64,000 nt of DNA, from NCBI GenBank assembly GCA_964036275.1, contig OZ038434.1, positions 1,448,560-1,512,559 on the forward strand. Direction: 5' to 3'. The stretch is from Litoditis marina (taxonomy: Eukaryota; Nematoda; Chromadorea; Rhabditida; Rhabditidae). How positions within the stretch are numbered: the stretch's first letter is position 1; every line of letters starts with the position of its first letter. The notes beneath the pieces are model-generated. The model saw only the letters and a program-made list of their open reading frames with translations, was not told the DNA's origin and made no database searches. Of this stretch, positions 43,301 to 64,000 are shown in pieces. A program made the position numbers and the translations under genes.

Positions 43301-46300
43301 ACCTGAAAACTTCATATCTTGTTTGAACTAACTCTGCCAAACGGGGTTTTCTGTCATCAATTTGTTCTTCCGTCCCCTTCTCTTCTTCAATCTCGTAATC
43401 AACCTCTTCTTCATCTTCAAGGCTGGTCTGCGAAATTGAGCCACTCATTGTAGTCGACAATTTCCGTCTGTATGTAATCGAATAAAACTGTTGTTGGGCT
43501 CAATCAAACTGTTGTAGACAAAGTTCGGTCCCTTTGGAAGCGGGCGGGGTGTGGTGAGCTCGTCGTTTTCCAGCCAATTGGCCAGCCACATTTGAACGAG
43601 AAAGTGTGCAGGTCAGAGACAAAGTTATTTACGCTCTCATTGACCCGCATGCTCTTCCTCTTTTGCATCTTGCTAATTGCAGAATATCGGGCCAAACAGT
43701 GTTGTTACTTGTTTCGGCGTGTCATACAATTTTGTTCACAAAAATGACAAACATAAATTTGGTTACAACCATATTTCCGAAGCAAGTCCATACGGTGTAT
43801 GTTGCCCTTGTGTTTGCAGTTTGATTTTTTTCTTTTTCGGTCGAAATTCTACAATGAAAACTTGTCACTCCCTACAGAGAAGGAGATGTCTCCGTGATAT
43901 TCTCACGAAAGCTCACCCATTTTCCTGTTCGAAGCTGGCGTCGAATGCATCTGTCTCCAAATGTTCATAGTGTGCTTGGTGTGTGGCCTGCAGTGATAAC
44001 CGAAGAATTTTTTGTAATTATGTGTGCCATGAGAACCCCCCTGTGCGTGTACAAAATACGACACACCGAATTTGCGCCCTCATTCAAAAAAATTGGAGCA
44101 AGCGAATACAGTAATTCAAAATTTTAACTACGGTATCAAAGAACATTCCATTAATATGCCGTTTTCACTTGTTTTCTGAGAATTTAAATAGAGGGTTGGT
44201 GATGGAACTTCCATTTTCTAATGGATATAATTGTTTGTTGAGGCTAATAACCGAAATCACCCCAGGCATACCGCAAAGTGTAGTTTAACGAACGAAGCGT
44301 TTTACTGATTGCCAAGTACACTTATAACAAAGCTGTATAGTGACTTTTATTATTCTTGTACACGTACGCCATCAATGTATGAATACTTTTGTTCACACAA
44401 TAGCCTTCAGCTCCAGGTTGTAGTTAGGAGGCTACTGGGAGTTATTGAAGAGGTCATATAATTTCCAACCACATACACGTGCTGAGAACAAGTAGTATGT
44501 AGTACCTCATCTACTGTCAAACATCTCAAAGTTTAATTGATATATCTTCTGTCAACTACGGCAAACACTCAAGAATCCACTTCTTAAATCTAGTTCATAC
44601 CCGTCTTCCGAACAATGAAAAGCTTTTTGAACCTTCGCCGTTATCAAGGCAAATATGGTTGAGACAAAACATTTTCGACTCAACAATTCCACGAGAACCT
44701 TTCAACAACGGCTGAACACTAGCATGAACGTGAGGGTAAAAATTTCAACAGAACATTGTTCGGTAAACGAAACTGTTTTTACTTAGAACGCTTGATGAAT
44801 TTGCGGAAAGGACTGACTCGGTAGTTCCCAGTACAGAAGAGGAGAGATGCTAAAAGAAAGTGCTATACCTAATTTTTCAATAGACCAAACCGATTTAATT
44901 CGTTTCCAATATGGTGGTGTTCAACACAGTGTTTCGATTATTCACTGATTTTTTGCAGCTCCAAGAACTCCAAACTCACTCTTAAATGCAACCAGCCAAA
45001 AATATATTGAAAGTAATCGTATATTGGTGACGAAACAGCTGTGCGAGACTTTCCAATCTAGTTACCCCATAGTGAACTGTGAGCTCATCAATTATCCCAT
45101 CGTTTCTTATTCGTATGAGAACGATTGATTTTTCTAAGTATATCCATTGAAGAATCATTACGAAATCCATGGACATCATTCAAAAATTGATAAAACCAGC
45201 GAAAAGATCCCAAAAACAAATTGTTCTTAGATACCGTAGTTAAAAATTTGAATTACGGTGTTTTCGCGCCCAAATATTTTTGATTGAAGGCGTGAATTCA
45301 GTGTGTCGTATTTTGTACACGCACACCCCCCCCCCTCTCCTTAACAAATTCATATTTGCATCATCTTCTGACTAGAATCAGCCGATATCAGGTAAATGTC
45401 GTTTGGAAATATATGTGGCATCGTTATAACTTTTTTGGCAATTTGGGCACCGTTATCACGTTTTTTTTCTTATCGGAACGAGCTATCACGTATCATGGCG
45501 CCAGGATGAGGTGTTCGTTTCAATGATGTTGGGTGTTTTAGTCAGGATAGCTTTTATGGTAACGAAACTGTAAATATTGTAATTTTTCTAGGGCAGCTCA
45601 ATGAGAATCAGGCGGCACCAAAAACCATACAAAGAGTGGAGGAAGAAGAGAGAAAATGAGAGAGATTGAGTGATGAAATGCGAAAGTTACTGAAACAAAA
45701 GGCAAGAAAGAAAGACATAGAAAAGATGATGTGATACCTTTATAAATGAAGTTTGCTTTCTATGCGGTTTTGAGTTTGCGTTCTAGGGGAAGTGAAACTT
45801 CACCCAGTCTAGTCGTGTCACTGGAATTCATGGAATAAGTTCGTACGACTATGTCGAATTTTCCCAATTTTTCTGAGATTGGTGTGTTTTTACCTGTGAG
45901 TATTTCCACATTTCGAATATGTCCTTCGCTTCTTGGCTCACGGACATCATCAGAATTTCGAGTTTTCTGTGATTCTCTTCTGCGAGATATTGCTCGGCCA
46001 GTTTCCGAATTCCGGGTGATATTTCATTCAGAAAACAAGACTCGTCCGCATCTTCAAGGAGCCCCTGCGGAGAAAAAAATTTCTATCACCTGTTTTGAGC
46101 ACTCTAATTTTTCCAACGTAATTTTGGTAGGCACTGCAGAACCATCTACGGAAAAAATAGCAAATTAGTCACAACGAAGATTAACGCGCAAGGCGACCAA
46201 TATTACGTGACTCGGATTACAAGCTTTTCAACTGCAGCGATGACGTGCGTACATTTCTCTTTAAACTCGAGACAACAGCGAGTGCACTGTGTACGCAATA

Positions 46301-48410
46301 TGGATACAGCTGCATGGAAAACATCTATTAGCTCCATAAACGTACGCTTGCTTAATGAAATGCACAGAAAGTCGGTAAAAAAGTGTTGTGATACGTGCAC
46401 AAACGCCACAGATGACACGTTCTTAATTTTTTTCACGTGCGTCATAGATTTTGCTCGACGCAGAATTTGCTTTTGGAACAAATTATTTTCAATTGGTGGT
46501 TTTTGACTAGTGATAGGAAGCGTGATAGAAGAAATATTAAAAGTTTAGTTTTGATGAAAATTTGCGTTCATTGTGAATCCAGCTTTTAAACTCAACCGTG
46601 ATTCGTAAAAAGTGGGGGACCAGAAAGTGTGTGAGTTCTGTTCGGTTCCACGGTTTTTAGCAAAAACTGAACAAAGAGATGTTGTGAATGAGTGTGCAAA
46701 AAAAATTGAACATTTCGTTTGTTCACAAAAAAAATTACAAAAATGTAATTTTAGCGTGAAAGTGGAAAGTGGATTCACGTAACGTTGTGAACCGTTGTGC
46801 AAACAAATGTATTGTTCAGTTTTGGTTGCACACTCATTCACAACATTGTATAGTTCACTTTTTGTTGAAAACGGTGAAACCGAACAGAACTCACACACTT
46901 TCTGGTTCCCGTGGTCCTTGTTTTTCAAATTAACTGGTACAAAAACAGCCTTTCTCCACTTCTTTCATTGAAATCTGAGCTTTGTGATGAGTCTGAGTCA
47001 TCATAGTTCAAAGACAGTCTTTTCTCATTTGGCGCCACTATACGCCATCGTTCGGCGCCCAATGTTGACCATGGTACCACAATTCTGGAAAAAGCGGCAA
47101 CTCACTATTTTAACTTCTATGCAAAATTTCGGATCATTTCCCTCATGGGAGCCCATATTTTTCGCAGCTTAGCGCCATTTGGCGCCCGCGCCAGGCGCCA
47201 TAAGCAACATGACATTACCACACTTTCGGTGCCGAGCTATCTTTGGGGTTCACACACGTGTTCCAAATTTTAGCCCATTCGGTTAGGTGGTTTTTTCAAA
47301 CTTATGCGGACACCGGACGAGAGACGAAGAGCGACGGTTTTTTGAAATTGATCGCGATAAAATCTTCTGACCCATTATTTATGGGGATTTCAATTTGAAA
47401 ACGCCGATTTTTTATCGGAAACCCCGATTTCCAATGTTGGCGCCAAATGGCGCCTAAAATAGGCGCCATTTCTAATATGGTGAATAGCAAACCGATATGG
47501 CCTTCTTTATTCATGATTCATACTTCTCTGCAAAATACCAGTCATAACAGTACTTCGCAACTATTTTCTCATTCGGCGCCAATAGGCGCCCGCGTTTGGC
47601 GCCAAGTGTCAACCTTGCCACAATAATTCGGGACATAGTTCAAATTCAGTCCTAAGACAGATCCAGTCCTGACACACAAAATTTGGACAATTTCACTTAT
47701 GGGAACATATATTTTCTAGCTATTGGCGCCTATTGGTGCCCGCACCAAGCGCCAGATACAACGTAAAAAAAAACAAGTTTCGGCGCCGAGCTATCTTTGG
47801 CGTTCACACAAGTGTGCCAAATCTTAGCCAATTTGGTAGAGTAGTTTTTTCAAACCTGTGCGCGGACGAGGGACGAGGGACAACGGAAGTTTTTATAAAG
47901 ACACGAGAACACAACTTTTTCCAAACTTGACCGATTTTTCTAATTTTCTCACACCACATGTATTTGATAGATTTCGATCTATCTCTCTCTCTTTTTAAAT
48001 TTCGAAACATGTCTTATTTAAAGACTTTGATGATTTTAAACCTAAAAATGGGTGCGCAATGGTTAAACCAAACACAACTCACACGCAGCGCTGCGCGCGA
48101 TTCATTGATAATCTATACTATTTTGAAGTTAGTTTGGAAAAATTCGCTCCACAATAGAATGGTTTCCATATACTAAGCAGACCTCATCCGAGAAATGTTA
48201 TTCTTTACCAAAATAGGTTGACGGTATGGTATGTGTAACTGTACAGTATTTCACCTTGACGCGTTTCCAGATGAGATATTTGTTCCAGGCCTCTTCATTC
48301 AGGTACGTCTTCACAGCCGAATCGCGCTCGTTTTCTTCGATCTCCTCCACATTCACAATGTCGTAGACGACCTCTCGGAATTCTTCGTTGATCAAGTTCA
48401 AGAAATACAT
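34333..48410 (-). CDS. M2: P-loop GTPase with helical acidic N-terminus, paralogue of M1
   Basis: Exons in transcript order: 48410-48255, 46064-45894, 43987-43917, 43467-43333, 42533-42368, 42095-41997, 41297-41149, 40633-40397, 40116-39985, 38265-38118, 36845-36795, 36605-36471, 36066-35983, 34961-34902, 34568-34512, 34452-34333, then at least one unlocated exon. All phases agree. About 655 residues so far: helical N-terminus, acidic stretch, P-loop GETGMGKST (about 189-197), CEPN segment, DTPGMGD, FTNS at the NKxD position, a post-G segment with FDNESLRFL, a Lys-rich exon (KTIPKRKSKK), then helices. No KH, no RGG and no Cys/His module. The start exon seen in M1 is destroyed here. I chose ATG 48410 because an in-frame TAG lies directly before it. 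Confidence 0.68.
36846..38117. other. M2 intron holding the AACTCG array
   Basis: The intron lies where P1 has its Cys/His exons. It is dominated by the tandem array at 37117-38035 and shows no Cys/His-type coding on the minus strand. Confidence 0.5.
37117..38035. repeat. AACTCGA-type array with 308-bp higher-order unit
   Basis: Dense (a)aaactcg words. A larger unit containing tattttgggtccaaaaacac recurs at 37421 and 37729, a period of 308 bp. Related degenerate sequence is at about 63318-63500. Confidence 0.85.
38314..39830 (+). mobile_element. Composite repeat E, copy E3 (M2 intron)
   Basis: TA-flanked foldback at 38314-38660, GGCGCC-rich middle (38880-39480), hairpin end gagcgcttcgcgctc near 39805-39822. 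It is E1 in opposite orientation. It lies between M2 exons 39985-40116 and 38118-38265. Confidence 0.6.
40279..40332. repeat. Perfect-arm hairpin ggccgtatgcatgaaacatcc
   Basis: Arms of about 20-22 bp with a short GC-rich loop, in the M2 intron between exons 40397-40633 and 39985-40116. A tiny MITE is likely. Confidence 0.55.
41149..41297 (-). CDS. M2 G3-motif exon
   Basis: 149 bp encoding MYSLVCGPENEKRIIRV, then DTPGMGDTRG, the DxxG switch of the GTPase. Acceptor ttgttcag, donor AA|gtgcgt (phase 2). M1's version is cut at position 1. Confidence 0.78.
42368..42533 (-). CDS. M2 P-loop exon
   Basis: 166 bp with G1 motif GETGMGKST. Same length and phases as M1 1194-1359. Acceptor tttcaag, donor gtgaga. 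Confidence 0.8.
44039..45327. mobile_element. 1.3-kb foldback element, gtgcgtgtacaaaatacgac ends
   Basis: Inverted arms of about 95 bp at 44039-44135 and 45230-45327. No transposase ORF. It sits in the M2 intron between exons 45894-46064 and 43917-43987. The M1 intron lacks it, so it inserted after the duplication or was lost from M1. Confidence 0.6.
46604..48101 (+). mobile_element. Composite repeat E, copy E4 (M2 intron), with empty site in M1
   Basis: Foldback at 46604-46911, GGCGCC segment (47030-47760), hairpin end gcagcgctgcgcgcga at 48085-48101. Flanks join directly in M1 near 4244 with no extra bases that look like a target duplication. Confidence 0.65.
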
Positions 48411-48931
48411 CTACAAGTGTGGCTTCTTATAAAAATATATGTTCGTAACGTTTCCAAGACGTTCAGATTGTCGGAGTAAGTGAGATTGTCGAAGCAAGTA
48501 ACTACTATGAAGGAAGAACAATGAATTAAAAGGTAATTTTAAGAAAGCAGATTTTTCACTCGATACAGATGATATTAATCAAGGCAGCGCTATCTCCATA
48601 TTACCGATGTTGTGAGGTGTACATTTACGTTGGTTATGATACAAACCGACTTCAAAAAAGTGTAGTTGTTTGCCTAAAATGATGAATAAGGAGATTGGGG
48701 GTAAACACAAGCGACACTTTGAATATCCACGCACACATCAGTTTCCTTTTTCCCTGATAACCTTTTTTTCAAATGTCAATGGGGGCTGATAAGGTGACAA
48801 GCGGAGCGGAGGCATATCTAGCTCTTCTCAATATTTCACAACCTTTCTACCTACATGACTACTCAGTTCTGTTCTTTTTCCCAACCGTAATTCTGTCCAT
48901 CTTGTAGATGTAATTTAGAGAAAACTAACAC

Positions 48932-49264
48932 AATTAGTTTAAAAAAACGAGTGTAAAGAAAGTAAAGATTAGTTTTGGATAAATATGTACAAGAAATATA
49001 AAAGAAGTCCAAAAAAAATATTTTGAGGAAAACTCTAATCTCGCTCGGTTCAGAATTTCAAAAAAAAGGATACCTAGTTTTTGGTTGTCGGAAGAAAACT
49101 TCTGACTGCGACTCACAATAATCTAGCTTATACTCCGTTGTTTTCAAGAGAAGTGAGATTAGCATTTTCCTCAAAATATTTTTATTGGACTTCTTTTATA
49201 TTTCTTGTACATATTTATCCAAAACTAATCTTTACTTTCTTTACACTCGTTTTTTTATACTAAT
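48932..49264. mobile_element. Foldback unit J, copy 1
   Basis: Arms of about 110-125 bp (cgagtgtaaagaaagtaaag ... inverted). Copies 2 and 3 are at 50213-50569 and 51595-51923. All three are followed by similar text starting gaactctttttct or gacctctttttct. Confidence 0.65.
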
Positions 49265-49439
49265 TGAACTCTTTTTCTATGGTTACGAAGTAACGGTCAT
49301 TTTTGATAAAAAATGATATTTTGAACAATAAGCTAAACAAGGAATGTTATGTTTTCTATTGGAGTTTTAAACCGTGCCGTAGTGCAGAACGTTCGGTGTA
49401 GTTGTAACCTCGTTCAAGTGATAGCAAATTTTCCACTCT

Positions 49440-49515
49440 AGACTCCAGGCAGGAATCGAACCTTCGTTCGCCGTGCGTGAATAGAGCGTTTATCCAATCC
49501 GCCAATCAGACATGT
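49440..49515 (-). repeat. tRNA-derived SINE-like segment, duplicated at 53098-53170
   Basis: Minus strand: A-box-like ttggcggattggataaacg and B-box-like ggttcgattcctgcctgg. The surrounding 500 bp (49385-49920) recurs at about 53045-53540, with a third weaker copy at about 50740-50960. Confidence 0.5.
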
Positions 49516-50212
49516 GAATTGGAGTGAAAACCAAGCTGTACCCGCCTGTCATGAGTTCTTCATTGGAAAACGTCTTCCTACTACACGTTAAACTCTTCTT
49601 TCATTTTTATTTTCACGAAACCGGTCTATCCATGATTTTTTGCGAGACCATTTTCGGCTCTCTCACACGTAATATTCAAATTTCAGACATACCTGGAAAA
49701 TACGTATACCTCAACTTTTTTAGAGCTTTTCAATGATGTAAGTATTTTTTGAATAAGTTAATTTTGTGCGAAACTATGCCGAGATTTGAGGAGGCGGACA
49801 CTTTTGTCGCCGCCGCCGCCGCCCCGCACGAAAGCCATTTTTGCGAGACGTTGGGCCCTCTAACTCCTCTCAATAAATTCTACTTGGAACGTGAACTGAG
49901 TATCTTGTAGACATGTTGCCCTTCAGTGATTCATGCAAAAATCTAAGAAAATGGTTGACGTACTTTGAAGAAAATTGTAATAATCTGTTTTGTAATGTCT
50001 GCAGACCTTTGAACAAAAACTAATCTGCGCAGCGCGGAGCGCTGCGCACGATAAGATAAGTTCTGAACTGCAAGTGCTTCGAACTCCACCTTCTGCCAAG
50101 TTTACGAAACTTGTCACCGTTTCGAGTTTTTGACATGTACGGAGTTTGCAATTTAATTCAATGAATAAGTTTATTAGCACTTGGATTCTTGTACCAAGAC
50201 GTACAATCATAT

Positions 50213-50569
50213 AAGTATGAAAAATGAGTGTCAAAAAAGTAAATATTAGTTTTGGAGTACACATAAACAAAAATATGAAACAGGTCCAACAAACGTATAT
50301 TTTGAGAGAAAGGCCCACCTCGCTCGTTTGAATGATTGCAAAAATCTAGCTAGATTTTCGTGTACCGTAATCAGATGTTTCATCATCGGTACTGAGTAAT
50401 GTTTGTGATACTTTGTGTAATTTTGAACCAAGCGAGAGTAGCCTTTCTCTCAAAATATCCGTTTATTGGACCTGTTCTATATTTTTGGTTTATGTGTACT
50501 CCAAAATTAACATATTCTATTCTATTCTATTATATCACTACTTTCTTGACACTCGTTATTCATACTAAC
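50213..50569. mobile_element. Foldback unit J, copy 2
   Basis: Inverted arms with tttggagtacacataaac / gtttatgtgtactccaaa. More diverged from copies 1 and 3. Confidence 0.55.
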
Positions 50570-51163
50570 TGACCTCTTTTTCTTTAGTTCCGGAGAAACT
50601 CTTATCAAAATAATTCATAGCTATGTAGTAATAATGCACGTCTAATTTGTTTGAAACAGTATTGAGCATTAAGATATTGGAAAAGTGCAACTACGATCGG
50701 AAAATACGTATACCGTAATAATTTCTTCGCTTAACAACAGTGTAATCTGTGTTTCAAAATTTTCATTGAGAAAGAAGCTGTGCCAAGAAAGGAAGGCGGG
50801 CATTATTTGTAGCCACCGCCCGCAGCCACCCCGCAGCCAGTCATTTTTGCGAGACGTTGACTCTTCCAACTCACGCCAACTGGGTCATTCTGAACTCAAA
50901 CCTACATATTTCGTAGATGTAGTCCCTTGCATTACTCACTGCTTTCTTGCAAGTTGGTCCACAAATCACGAAGAAACTGGCAGTAATCTTTTTGAAACGT
51001 CTGCATAGCTGAGAACAAAATCTGCGCAGTGCTGTTCTATCCAGTTGAAAGTATCGACAATTACTATGCCTTTTCATTCGGATTTTCGACAAATATTCAT
51101 GAGAAATAACATACCTCACAATATCCAAACAACACGACTGTTTTTCAGATTTGAACTTCAAAC

Positions 51164-64000
<12,837 letters not shown>

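Larger units (their letters stand above)
48411..51163. promoter_or_regulatory. M2/P2 divergent spacer, expanded
   Basis: 2.75 kb against 0.6 kb in pair 1. 48651-48710 is identical to 4736-4795. ctgataagg near 48787 keeps the GATA-type site. 48563-48610 is the decayed M start exon (in-frame TGA, donor lost). The rest of the expansion is foldback units at 48932-49264 and 50213-50569 plus intervening duplicated sequence, with a lone E-type hairpin near 50028-50050. Confidence 0.5.

Noticed and set aside
42726..43326. Two hydrophobic frames in an M2 intron
   Set aside because: No splice signals, no homology to the M1 intron and ordinary AT-rich composition.

Overview
The window looks like an AT-rich invertebrate nuclear genome, most likely a nematode. 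Genes are split into short exons with GT-AG introns and mostly TTTCAG-type acceptors. There are no operon-style intronless genes, and transposon-derived sequence is abundant. Two exons of a DUF273-type glycosyltransferase, a family I know from Caenorhabditis-like nematodes, give the phylum-level hint. I cannot name the species.

The backbone is a duplicated, divergently transcribed gene pair. Pair 1: M1 runs leftward from 4679 and off the left edge; P1 runs rightward from 5284 to 25504. Pair 2: M2 runs leftward from 48410 to about 34.3 kb; P2 runs rightward from 51164 and off the right edge. All four encode related P-loop GTPases (GETG[MV]GKST, DTPG[MI]GD). P proteins add an N-terminal KH domain split over two exons, an RGG/Pro/Gly/Asn-rich segment before the GTPase domain and, in P1 at least, a Cys/His module after it. 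M proteins instead have a helical, acidic N-terminus. Exon phases are kept between the paralogues and nearly all exon length differences are multiples of three, so I consider the models well supported although spliced by eye.

Layout: 1-4.7 kb M1; 4.7-5.3 kb shared promoter region; 5.3-25.5 kb P1, whose introns hold a composite repeat (6.4-8.3 kb), two orphan exons (9.5-10.2 kb), a 3.4-kb inverted-repeat element with two L1-ORF1-like ORFs (10.6-14.0 kb), tRNA-derived SINEs and small foldback elements; 25.5-34.3 kb intergenic, with DUF273 fragments, arrays of a 25-bp repeat, an orphan PAN-like exon and a G/C-tract region; 34.3-48.4 kb M2; 48.4-51.2 kb expanded divergent spacer with foldback units; 51.2-64 kb P2, whose second intron holds two RTE-like retrotransposon fragments, a captured GPCPD1-like C-terminal exon and about 590 bp of (TTA)n.

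The likely system is a nematode KH/RGG RNA-binding GTPase (P) co-expressed from a shared promoter with a partner GTPase lacking the RNA-binding part (M), the pair then duplicated in tandem. Function is unknown to me. All splice sites are read from sequence, without transcript support.
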